From the NCBI GenBank assembly GCA_023133275.1, contig JAGLWU010000023.1:1-33715 (forward strand): a stretch of DNA of 33,715 nt, given 5' to 3'. The translations under genes and the position numbers were made by a program. Below, one piece after another: positions 1 to 9,100 of this stretch (position 1 is the first letter of the stretch; each line of letters opens with the position of its first letter). The DNA is from Candidatus Moraniibacteriota bacterium. Its GTDB lineage: Bacteria; Patescibacteriota; Minisyncoccia; Moranbacterales; GCA-2747515. The notes under the pieces are model-generated. The model was not told the DNA's origin. It saw only the letters and a list, made by a program, of their open reading frames with translations, and did no database searches.

Positions 1-102
1 TGATGTTTTTTTCATGGTTTTTAGAAATAAATTATGACTTATTTATCTGAACAATAGAGCATACTCAATTGTTCAAAATACAAGTAAAATTCAAAATGTT
101 AA

Positions 103-1653
103 TTAATTATTTTCTTCATCCTCATCACCCTCACTCTTCGGCTTCATCAACGGAAACAAAGTCGCCTCTCGCAAAGTCTGATTTTCAAAAAAAGCAAACA
201 AACGCTCCCCCACACCAAAACCGCAAGTCGGTGGCATCCCATACTCCAACATCTCCACAAATTCCCAATCTGGCATCATCGCCTCATCATCACCCGCATC
301 CAAAAGTTTTTTCTGTTCCTCAAAACGCTTTTGTTGATCAACAGGATCATTCAACTCACTGTAACCATTCCCAACTTCCGCCCCACCCAAAAGAGGCTGA
401 AATCTTTCAGTTTGTTGCGGATTATCTTTTTTAATTTTTGCCAACGGAGAAACCGCCACCGGAAGATTAATCAAAAATGCTGGACCTGAAATATTCGCTC
501 GACAATATTTCCAAAGCGAATCCATTAATCGTTCTTTATTTTCACCATCATATTTAACATCCAACTCCGCCAATTTATTCTCCAACTCTTCTTTAGTCGC
601 AGTCAAAACATTCATTCCCGTCTGCTTTTCAATTTCCTCAACATAATCAATTTTCACCCATTCATCCGCCAAATCAAATTTATGCCCACGTGTCTCAAAA
701 TCAGTTCGCCCATAAACTTCCTGTGAAATAAATCGATACAATTCCTGAACCAATTTCATTCCGTCATTATAATCCGCATACGCCCAATAAAATTCCATAT
801 TCGTAAATTCCTGTGCATGGTCTGGGCTAGAACCTTCATTTCGATAAGCCTTTCCAATTTCAAAAGTCTTTTCAAAACCTGCCGCCATCAAACGCTTTTG
901 CCACAGCTCACCAACACAAATCCGCAAATAAACTGGCAAATTAAAATCATTATGATAAGTTTCAAATGGTCGTGCTTCTGCCCCACCCGTCGTCGTTTCT
1001 AAAGTCGGAGTCTCTACTTCAAAAAAATCTTTTTCCGTCATAAATTTTCGAATTGCCTGCCAAAATTTTGCTCGTCGCACAAACATTTCTCGTTTTTCAG
1101 GATTCAACAATAAATCTAAATAACGTTTTCGATAACGTTCATCTTCATCTTTCAATCCAAAATGTTCTACTGGTACACCTCGCAAAGCCTTGGTTAAAAT
1201 TTTCCATTCAGAAGTCATTAAAGTTTGCTGTCCTGCTTTTGTCGTAAAAACTGTTCCTGTAAATTGTGCAAAATCTCCACTGTCAATTAATTTTGCAAAT
1301 GGTTTATAATTTTCACCAATCTCTTTTTTCGAAATCGCCACTTGAATTCGTCCGCTCACATCTTCCAAATCTACGAAAGATAAATTTCCATGAACTCTTT
1401 TTGATCGCAAACGACCACATAAAGTTATTTCACTTTTTTCTTTTTCAAAATTAGAAAAATCATCCAAAATCTCTTTCACCAAATGCGACCGCTCCGCTTT
1501 TGTTGGATACGGATTAATATTCAAATCTTCAAGTTTTTTCAACTTTTCCTTTCGCTCTTCATATTCACTCAATTTAATTTTAGCTCCTGCTGAAACTGTT
1601 TTTGATTTTTTCTGATTTTCTTGATTATTATTTTTTTCTTCTTTATTTTCCAT
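103..1653 (-). CDS. lysS: Lysine--tRNA ligase (class II)
   Basis: 516-aa ORF with class II aaRS motifs (FLEVETP-like 'FFEVETPTLETTTGGAEARPF', 'FEIGKAYRNEGSSPDHAQEFTNMEFYWAY', C-terminal 'GFGVGERLFAFFENQTLREATLFPLMKP'). Confidence 0.95.
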   Translation of the reverse strand: MENKEEKNNNQENQKKSKTVSAGAKIKLSEYEERKEKLKKLEDLNINPYPTKAERSHLVKEILDDFSNFEKEKSEITLCGRLRSKRVHGNLSFVDLEDVSGRIQVAISKKEIGENYKPFAKLIDSGDFAQFTGTVFTTKAGQQTLMTSEWKILTKALRGVPVEHFGLKDEDERYRKRYLDLLLNPEKREMFVRRAKFWQAIRKFMTEKDFFEVETPTLETTTGGAEARPFETYHNDFNLPVYLRICVGELWQKRLMAAGFEKTFEIGKAYRNEGSSPDHAQEFTNMEFYWAYADYNDGMKLVQELYRFISQEVYGRTDFETRGHKFDLADEWVKIDYVEEIEKQTGMNVLTATKEELENKLAELDVKYDGENKERLMDSLWKYCRANISGPAFLINLPVAVSPLAKIKKDNPQQTERFQPLLGGAEVGNGYSELNDPVDQQKRFEEQKKLLDAGDDEAMMPDWEFVEMLEYGMPPTCGFGVGERLFAFFENQTLREATLFPLMKPKSEGDEDEENN

Positions 1654-1714
1654 AATTCTGAAATTAAATATTACCTCTTAACTTTACAAGAAAACTAAAA
1701 AAAAGTCGAGTTTT

Positions 1715-1852
1715 CTGTGCTCGCCGCACGGGCTTTTTTGGGTTTGCCAGTGGCAAACCCCTACAATTTTTGTTATTCAAGTTTACTGTCATTCTGAACG
1801 TAGTAAATTTTTTTACAAAAAATTCATGAAGTGAAGAATCCTCCACAGAAAA
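1715..1852 (+). repeat. Composite intergenic repeat: GTGCTCGCCGCACGGGCTTTTTT core + palindrome (1740-1760) + GTCATTC module
   Basis: Core shared with 4318, 11240, 29272, 32381; palindrome GGGTTTGCCA-G-TGGCAAACCC. Confidence 0.85.
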
Positions 1853-2003
1853 ACATTGAACTTTCAATTCATATTATTCTGAATAACATTAGCTTTTAAA
1901 ATCACAAAAAATTATCAACACAATCTTAACAGTTTGTAAACTTCCCTCCCATCAAAAACTCCGCTATAATAAATAGATTAAAATAGTTAACAAAAACCAT
2001 AAA

Positions 2004-3350
2004 ATGACTGCAAAAAAGCAAAAAACTAAAGATGTCCGCATGCCACCCCACTCCATCGAAGCCGAGCAATCAATGTTGGGAGCGTTAATGCTAGACAAAG
2101 ATGCAATCGTTAAAATAGCCGATTTAGTCTCGCCTAAAGATTTCTACAAAAGCTCTCATGAAAAAATTTATGAAGCAGCTCTTTCGCTTTATGAAAAATC
2201 CGACCCTATTGATGTACTCAGTCTCTCTAACACATTGGAAGAAAAAGGGCAAATCGAAGAAATTGGCGGATCAAGTTACCTTGCATCTCTCGTCGGAATG
2301 GTTCCAAGTGCCTCAAACATAACTTATTACGCTAAAATTGTACAAAAAAAAGCTGTTCTCCGCCGTCTTATCCATGCTGCTGCCGATATTAGCGAAATGG
2401 GATATAATGAAGCTGAAGATGTCGAAAAAATACTTGATGAGGCAGAACAAACACTTTTCAATATTTCCCAAAAATCTTTAAAACAAGAATTTACCCCAAT
2501 AAGTTCAGTTTTAGGCGACGCTTTTGATCGTCTGGATGAATTACACAAAAATAAAGGTCAAATGCGTGGCGTACCGACTGGATTTACAGATTTAGACAAC
2601 TTACTTTCTGGTTTACAGAAATCTGATTTGGTCATTTTAGCGGCTCGTCCATCTGTTGGAAAAACATCTTTGGCATTAGATATTGCTCGACACGTTGGTT
2701 CTCACAGCAAAATTCCTGTTGGCATTTTTTCTTTGGAGATGTCATCTGATCAATTGGTTGATCGTATGATTGCGGCTGAATCCAATATTGATTTGTGGCG
2801 ACTGCGAACTGGAAATTTGAAAGATAGCGATTTTGAAAAAATTAATGACACTATGGGAAAACTTTCTGAAGCTCCAATTTTTATCGATGATGCATCTAGT
2901 GCCAATATTATGGAAATGCGAACAATGGCTCGCCGTCTGCAAGCTGAACATGATTTAGGACTAATTGTTATTGATTATTTGCAGTTAATGGAAGGTCGTA
3001 GTAATGAAAACCGAACGCAAGAAATTTCTGAAATTTCTCGTGGTTTGAAAAATTTAGCGAAAGAATTGAATATTCCAATTTTGGCACTTTCCCAGCTTTC
3101 TCGTGCCATTGAATCTCGACCTGACCAACGACCGAAACTTTCTGATTTGCGTGAATCTGGTTCAATCGAGCAGGATGCGGATGTTGTTATGTTTATTTAT
3201 CGTGAAGATCGAGTTAATCCTGATACGGAAAATAAAGGAATTGCTGAAATTGTTGTGGCAAAACATAGAAATGGCCCTGTTGGAAGCAAGCAACTTTTCT
3301 GGCAAGAGGAATCTGCATCTTACAAAAATTTGGAGATGGTGCATGAGTAA
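2004..3350 (+). CDS. dnaB: Replicative DNA helicase DnaB
   Basis: 448 aa; 'PPHSIEAEQSMLGALMLD', Walker A 'AARPSVGKTSLALDIA', 'VIDYLQLM', 'LSQLSRAIESR..KRPKLSDLRESGSIEQDADVV'. Confidence 0.97.
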   Translation: MTAKKQKTKDVRMPPHSIEAEQSMLGALMLDKDAIVKIADLVSPKDFYKSSHEKIYEAALSLYEKSDPIDVLSLSNTLEEKGQIEEIGGSSYLASLVGMVPSASNITYYAKIVQKKAVLRRLIHAAADISEMGYNEAEDVEKILDEAEQTLFNISQKSLKQEFTPISSVLGDAFDRLDELHKNKGQMRGVPTGFTDLDNLLSGLQKSDLVILAARPSVGKTSLALDIARHVGSHSKIPVGIFSLEMSSDQLVDRMIAAESNIDLWRLRTGNLKDSDFEKINDTMGKLSEAPIFIDDASSANIMEMRTMARRLQAEHDLGLIVIDYLQLMEGRSNENRTQEISEISRGLKNLAKELNIPILALSQLSRAIESRPDQRPKLSDLRESGSIEQDADVVMFIYREDRVNPDTENKGIAEIVVAKHRNGPVGSKQLFWQEESASYKNLEMVHE

Positions 3351-3400
3351 ATTTTTTTGAAAATTAAGAAAATAGAATTTAAAGAAAATACTTAAAATTT

Positions 3401-3467
3401 CCTGTCATTCTGAACGAAGTAAATTTTTATAAAAAATTATGTAGTGAAGAATCCCCTACAAAAAATC
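3401..3467 (+). repeat. GTCATTC...GAAGAATCC module
   Basis: CTGTCATTCTGAACGAAGTAAATTTTTATAAAAAATTATGTAGTGAAGAATCCCC, near copy of 1786-1842. Confidence 0.8.
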
Positions 3468-3482
3468 ATGTAACTCCCCATC

Positions 3483-3547
3483 TTGTCATCCTGAAAAATT
3501 GTTTTGTTTTTCGTAGAAAAATGAAATAATTTTTCAGGATCTTGGAA
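3483..3547 (+). repeat. GTCATCC hairpin module
   Basis: TCCTGAAAAATT...AATTTTTCAGGA perfect 12-bp inverted repeat; related to 11297 and 29357. Confidence 0.75.
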
Positions 3548-3692
3548 GTACACAATGCTTTAAATTTTTTTAAACTCAAAGTGTAAACTCTGTAGAAATT
3601 ATTTTATGCAAAAAAACAGGCATTCCTGCTTTCCTACAATTGAAAAGAAAATATATTTTACAGAATAACAATCCAAGAAAACTCTAAAAGTA

Positions 3693-3728
3693 TCTAAAAT
3701 ACTAATCATCTAAAAATCTAACAGTCTA
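3693..3728. repeat. 8-bp-phased TCTA array
   Basis: TCTA at 3693, 3709, 3717, 3725 with ACTA at 3701; all steps 8 bp. Confidence 0.7.
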
Positions 3729-3733
3729 ATTAA

Positions 3734-4312
3734 ATGTATCCAAAAGCATTTCAACAACTTATTGATCACTTCTCTTCTCTACCAAGTATCGGTCCGAAAA
3801 TGGCGGAGCGTTTAGTTTTGTATCTTTTTAAACAAAGTCCAGAAAAATTAGATGAATTTGCAAAATCTTTAAATGCAATTCATGAGATTAAAACTTGTCA
3901 ACAATGCTTCAATATTTCGCAAAATAATTTATGTCATATTTGTTTGGATAAAAATCGTGATCAGACGAAAATTTGTATTATTGAAGAGCCTCTTGATTTA
4001 ATTCCGATCGAGCGTTCACAGGCTTATGATGGCTTGTACCATGTTTTAGGTGGCACAGTAGAAAAAAATAATGATAGCCTCACCATAAATGAACTTTTGA
4101 ATTATGTTGAAAATAGTGAAATTAAGGAAGTGATTATTGCGACTAATTTTACGACTGAGGGTGATTTGACTGCGATGCATTTGAAAAGGATTTTGAATGA
4201 ATTTGATGTTAACGTTTCACGCCTAGCTCGTGGGTTGGCAACTGGTTCGGATATCGAATATGCGGATGATATGACTTTGCAATCTTCTTTGAAAAATCGT
4301 GAGAGGATGTAG
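3734..4312 (+). CDS. recR: Recombination protein RecR
   Basis: 192 aa; N-terminal HhH 'LPSIGPKMAERLVLYL', zinc motif 'CQQCFNISQNNLCHICLD', Toprim 'ICIIEEPLDLIPIERSQAYDGLYHVLGG'. Confidence 0.96.
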   Translation: MYPKAFQQLIDHFSSLPSIGPKMAERLVLYLFKQSPEKLDEFAKSLNAIHEIKTCQQCFNISQNNLCHICLDKNRDQTKICIIEEPLDLIPIERSQAYDGLYHVLGGTVEKNNDSLTINELLNYVENSEIKEVIIATNFTTEGDLTAMHLKRILNEFDVNVSRLARGLATGSDIEYADDMTLQSSLKNRERM

Positions 4313-4317
4313 TTTTT

Positions 4318-4343
4318 TGTGCTCGCCGCACGGGCTTTTTGGG
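4318..4343 (+). repeat. GTGCTCGCCGCACGGGCTTTTT core, solitary copy directly after recR
   Basis: Same 21-nt core; possible stem GCTCG/CGGGC plus T-tract 6 nt after the recR stop. Confidence 0.75.
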
Positions 4344-4362
4344 TTAAAGTTTGTCTCATGAA

Positions 4363-5352
4363 TCAATTTAAACTACTGCTAACTAATTGCTTAACATTTA
4401 CAAAATAATGAATTATATTATTATTCTCAAAATTATCCATGTTCTTTTTTGTAGCATTAAAAACTAACCTTACACCTCTTTGTATATTTTTTCTTTTCAT
4501 ATAATCTAATAATTGATTTGTTCCAAAATAGTCTAAATCCTTTTCTTTTTTTATAATCTTAATTTCAACTGCAAATTCCTGAAATAAAGTTTTAAATTCA
4601 AAAATAAAATCTACTCTTCCACCTTTCCAAATTTCAACTTCTCTGTGAAAACGAAAAAATATCTTTTTTTCTTGATTGAAAAATTCTTCTAAATAACTGA
4701 AATAAGAAGCTAACTCATCTTGTGCAATGCTTTCTGGCAATTTATTTAAACAATTATCTTCTTTATTCCACATTTTTTTATATCCCTGATTTTCAAATAC
4801 TTTTTTGAATTTATCTAGCAAAAAATACGGGCATTGTTTAAAAGAGATGTTCAATTCTACTTCGTCATCCTCTTTTATTTTTTCAAAAAACTTTTCACCC
4901 TCAACATCAAAATCAGCAATATTTTTTTCATAATTTTCTGCAACTAATTTATCCTCATCATTTTCAAAGTCTCCAATTTTAAAATTAAACTTTTGATTAT
5001 AAAAAGAAAAATAGTCAAAATTTAAACTATTACTTAATTTAACAAAGCTCTCTAAATGGTTATTAATAATTTTAGAATAATCAGGTAAGCTATCTGAAAT
5101 ATCAACTAATTGATTAGAAATTTTAGCAAAGTCTATTTTTTGAAAATTATTCAAAGCTATCTCGTAGTTTTTGAAATAACTACCAAAATTTATTTTATTT
5201 ATACTTGCTAAATTTTGATTAATCAAATTTAAATCAGGCAAGCTTGAAGAAATTTTGGGAATATTAGATATCACTTCATTCAAATGATCACTCTTTTTTT
5301 GAATAATATCTATCATATCTTGCATTTCTTTTGATATCGATACATTTTGCAT
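4363..5352 (-). CDS. Hypothetical protein, C-terminal PD-(D/E)xK-like nuclease domain
   Basis: 329 aa; C-terminal 'GGRVDFIFEFKTLFQEFAVEIKIIKKEKDLDYFGTNQLLDYMKRKNIQRGVRLVFNAT' fits a D...ExK core; helical N-terminus. Confidence 0.55.
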   Translation of the reverse strand: MQNVSISKEMQDMIDIIQKKSDHLNEVISNIPKISSSLPDLNLINQNLASINKINFGSYFKNYEIALNNFQKIDFAKISNQLVDISDSLPDYSKIINNHLESFVKLSNSLNFDYFSFYNQKFNFKIGDFENDEDKLVAENYEKNIADFDVEGEKFFEKIKEDDEVELNISFKQCPYFLLDKFKKVFENQGYKKMWNKEDNCLNKLPESIAQDELASYFSYLEEFFNQEKKIFFRFHREVEIWKGGRVDFIFEFKTLFQEFAVEIKIIKKEKDLDYFGTNQLLDYMKRKNIQRGVRLVFNATKKNMDNFENNNIIHYFVNVKQLVSSSLN

Positions 5353-5404
5353 AATTAATTTTTTAAGATTTGATTTATTAAGTATAACAAATTTCTTCCC
5401 ATAA

Positions 5405-5430
5405 AAAAACCAGCCTTTCAGCTGGTTTTT
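5405..5430. terminator. Bidirectional intrinsic terminator downstream of rplU
   Basis: AAAAACCAGC-CTTTCA-GCTGGTTTTT. Confidence 0.85.
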
Positions 5431-5436
5431 AAAAAT

Positions 5437-5745
5437 CTATCCAATTTTATCAATCTCTACTTCAGTGTAATATTGCTTATGACCAAACTTCAACTTATAC
5501 CGTTTCTTAGACTTATGCTTAATCCCCCAAACCTTCTTATGTCTCGCTTGAGTAAGCACTTTACCAGTAACCTTTTTTCCTGAAATAAAAGGAGTTCCAA
5601 CTTCAACATCCTTTTCATCCCCCACGAAAAGAACCTCGTCAAAAACAACCTTTCCACCTTCCTCAATATCCAATTTTTCTATCTTAATTTTATCTCCAGA
5701 AGCAACTTTATACTGTTTGCCTCCCGTTTTAATTATTGCAATCAT
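5437..5745 (-). CDS. rplU: 50S ribosomal protein L21
   Basis: 102 aa; 'MIAIIKTGGKQYKV..GDKIKIEKL', 'KKRYKLKFGHKQYYTEVEI'. Confidence 0.96.
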   Translation of the reverse strand: MIAIIKTGGKQYKVASGDKIKIEKLDIEEGGKVVFDEVLFVGDEKDVEVGTPFISGKKVTGKVLTQARHKKVWGIKHKSKKRYKLKFGHKQYYTEVEIDKIG

Positions 5746-5814
5746 CTTGTTTAGCTTTAAATAATTTTAAAAGTTTCAATAAATAACAAAAAACAGCCAA
5801 AACTGACTAACTTA

Positions 5815-5842
5815 ATTATACTACACATCCATAACTTGTCAA
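5815..5842 (-). promoter_or_regulatory. Consensus promoter for rplU
   Basis: Minus strand TTGACA (5842-5837), 16-nt spacer, TATAAT (5820-5815). Confidence 0.75.
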
Positions 5843-5866
5843 TACTAGAAAAAATAATGTTATAAT
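5836..5866 (+). promoter_or_regulatory. Divergent extended -10 promoter for the 49-aa ORF
   Basis: TTGTCA (5836-5841), TGTTATAAT (TATAAT 5861-5866); -35 overlaps the rplU -35. Confidence 0.55.
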
Positions 5867-5897
5867 TAAATCAATAAAGCATTTTAAATTAGATTTT

Positions 5898-6047
5898 ATG
5901 CGACGAAAAATTTACAATAAAGAAGATCACGAGAACTTTGATTCACCAGTACACAAACCTAAGTATAAAGGCTCTGAAAATAATTTTATTCCTTTAATTT
6001 TAATATTTTTTGCAATGATTATTTTTATTTTGAGTAAAATTTTATAA
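5898..6047 (+). CDS. Small single-TM membrane protein, 49 aa (not in ORF track)
   Basis: ATG at 5898, TAA ending 6047: MRRKIYNKEDHENFDSPVHKPKYKGSENNFIPLILIFFAMIIFILSKIL; extended -10 promoter (TGTTATAAT, TATAAT 5861-5866) just upstream. Confidence 0.6.
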   Translation: MRRKIYNKEDHENFDSPVHKPKYKGSENNFIPLILIFFAMIIFILSKIL

Positions 6048-6084
6048 AAAAATAAGTAAAATATACTTTTTAAAATTTCAAAAT

Positions 6085-6116
6085 AAAAAACCTGCTATTT
6101 TCATAACAGGTTTTTT
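6085..6116. terminator. Intrinsic terminator downstream of the surface protein and 49-aa ORF
   Basis: AAAAAACCTGCTATTTTCATAACAGGTTTTTT. Confidence 0.75.
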
Positions 6117-6172
6117 ATTTTTGTAAGAAATTTTTACCACTGAGCAAAAACTCCTACTTTCTGAAAGACTTA

Positions 6173-9100
6173 TTATTTAGTGAACTTAATCAAAGTCTCA
6201 CCAGCCTTTAAAGCTGTTCTCTTCTGAGCTAACCAAGCTGCTCCTGAAGCAAATATTGTAGCTGCTCCACCTGCTGCAGCTCCAGCTCCAGTTATTGGAG
6301 AACTAGTTCCAGGAGTTACTACAGGAACGACTGACGGACAATAATAACCAAAGTCTGCTCTTTCAAAATCTTCTCCTGAAGAAAGATTGACAGTTGTGGA
6401 ATGATCTAAATTACCATCATAATCGTAAGTTTGATAACAACCTTCTGGCAAAGTCTCAATCGCTACAACAACATCGTATTCACCTTTACAAAGATTATTG
6501 AATTCGTAAAATCCTTGACTATTTGTGTTGTCTTTTTCCACATCATTACCATTGTAAAGTTTCAAACGAACACCACTGATTCCCTCTTCATTAGCATCTT
6601 GCACACCGTCTTTGTCTCGATCATTCCATACAAAATCACCAATTGAACCGTTACATACATCATCCCTTTCTACATCAATCTCAGTAGAATCAAAATCTTG
6701 ATCAGTACTTTCATCACTTTCTCCAGTAACTATCGCTACGTTAGTATATGATTCATCAACATTTTCATCAATACATTCATAACTAAAACTTTCATTTGGA
6801 TCAAGATAAGTATGACCGTATTTATTATCAATTAAATTAGCTGCTTCACTTGTAGTCAAATTACAATCTGAAGCTTTTGCATCATTAACTGAAATCTCGT
6901 TCAATCTAGATGTTCCAGTATTTTCAACTGTTATTCTAAAGTGAGCATCATCTCCCTCATCAATAGTTTGATGATCACTACCATCACGAGCCTCCTTGAT
7001 AATATTTACATCAGTCTCTGTACAATTACAATCAACAATAACATCAGAAGTATCTGTATTGTTTACAGTTTCACCGCCCTCACTCGTTCCTTCAGTAGTT
7101 GCAGTATTGGTATAACCTTGAGTTACATTAGTATCAGTACATGAATAATGAAAACTCTCATTTGGTTCAAGATAAGTATGACCGTATTTACTGTTAATCA
7201 AACTAGCTGCTTCAGTCGTAGTCAAACTACAATCAGCCACAGTATTATCCGTTACAGAAACATTTGTCAATCTCACATTTCCTGTATTTTTAACATAAAT
7301 ATTAAATGTTGCAGTTTCGCCATAATTTACAATTTGCGTATCATCATGATTATCAACATCGTCATCATCTTTGATAATTGTAATAGCTGGATCTGAAGCG
7401 TCTATAACAACAACATCAGACTGATCCTCATCATCAACATCAGTACCATCACCATCTTCACCGTCAACAACTGCAATGTTTGTAAAAGAATTTGTTACAT
7501 TGTCAATCGTACAAGTGTAAGTTTGTGTTTCTCCGATTGCTAAATTTCCAATGTTTTTATCACAGTTTGGAGCTAAAGCATCAGTTACAACTACATTTAC
7601 TAAATCTACATCTCCGTTGTTTGTTACTTTAATTGTGAATGTTGCTGTTTCGCCTTCTTCTACTGTTTGGGTGTCATCGCTGTTGTCGTTATCGTCTTTG
7701 ATGATTTGGATTGAAGGATTGTTCGATATTACTGGTACAATAACCTCACTGTCATCGTCGTCAGTAACATCTCCTGAAGTTCCTACTCCTGTTACAACTG
7801 CGATATTAGTATAACTAGCATCTACATTTTCATCCGTACAAGTGTAATCAAAAGATTCCCAAGGATTCAAATAATCATGACCTGCTCCATATTTAGCTTC
7901 AATTAAAGCTCGAACTTCTTCTGCGTTTCTGTTACAATTTGGAGCTAAAACATCAGTTACAACAATGTCGGTTAATCCCTCGGTCCCTCTATTTGAAACT
8001 GTAATTGTAAATTCTGCTGTTCCATTTTCTTCTACTGTTTGCGTGTCATCGTTATTGTCGTTGTCGTCTTTCACTATCCTAATTTCTGGCTCACACGGAA
8101 CACCTACAATAACTTCACTATCATCATCATCAGTAACATCTCCTGAAGTACTTGTTCCTGTAGTTACTGCAATATTAGTATAATCATCTTCAATATTTTC
8201 ATCTGTACAAGTATAATCAAAAGATTCATCAGGATTTAAATAATTATGTCCTGTTCCGTACTTAGTTTCAATTAAAGTTACCACTTCTCCTGCATTTTTA
8301 GCACAATTTGGAGCTAAAGCATCAGTTACAACAATGTTAGTTAATTGTTCATCTCCATCATTTGTAACCGTAATTACAAATGTAGCTGCCTGACCTTCTT
8401 CAACTACTTGAATATCATCTTTATTACCATCATCATTTTTATCAATGTTGATTGAAGCTCCAGATACTGGCTCTTCCACCACAACATCACTATCATCCTC
8501 ATCATCAACTCCAGTACCATCATTATCTTCACCGTCAACAACTGCTATATTTGTAAAAGAATTTGTTACATTGTCAATCGCACAAGTGTAAGTTTGTGTT
8601 TTTCCGATTGCTAAATCTCCGATTGTTTTGTTACAATTTGGAGCTAGAGCATCAGTTACAACTACATTTACCAAATCTACATCTCCGTTATTTGTTACGG
8701 TAATTGTGAAAGTTGCTGTTTCACCTTCTTCTACTGTTTGAGTGTCATCGTTATTGTCGTTGTCGTCTTTGATTATTTGGATTGAAGGAACACTTGCTAT
8801 AGTTTTTTCTTCAGCACTACAATTACTTGAACTCCCACCGTCTGATCCATCACATGCCCATGTCCAAGGATTCGTGCTTGTTCCTGTTCCAGTAATAGCT
8901 GATTCAATTCCTTGTGTACATAAACTTCCTACTGGCGGAATTTCATCTAAAATTTGTCCACTGTATGTACTATTACATTGTCCGTTCACTGGAGTTTTCG
9001 CTTGAGTTGCTGAACAACTAGCTGTACTTCCTCCGCTTGAACCACCGCATGTCCATGTCCAAGGACTTGCAGTTGTTCCTAATCCTGAAACACCTGAAGC

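Noticed and set aside
48-75. Inverted repeat TGAACAAT...ATTGTTCA near the window start as a lysS terminator
   Set aside because: 8-bp stem with 12-nt loop but no T-tract on the minus strand; unsupported.
69-434. 121-aa plus-strand ORF antisense to lysS
   Set aside because: Low-complexity His/Pro/Ser translation lying over a well-supported lysS reading frame; mirror ORF.
1664-1867. 67-aa minus-strand ORF upstream of lysS
   Set aside because: Made up of the composite intergenic repeat (core, palindrome, GTCATTC module), which frequently gives spurious small ORFs.
7551-8183. Plus-strand ORFs antisense to the surface protein repeats, with similar sequences to each other
   Set aside because: Similarity simply mirrors the sense-strand repeats (e.g. 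SSLLSLSSLMIWIEG from KDDNDNNDDTQ); no evidence of expression.
7100-9000. Repetitive DNA considered as CRISPR-like
   Set aside because: Repeats are long, in frame and encode DUF11-type domains; no short direct repeat/spacer architecture and no cas genes.
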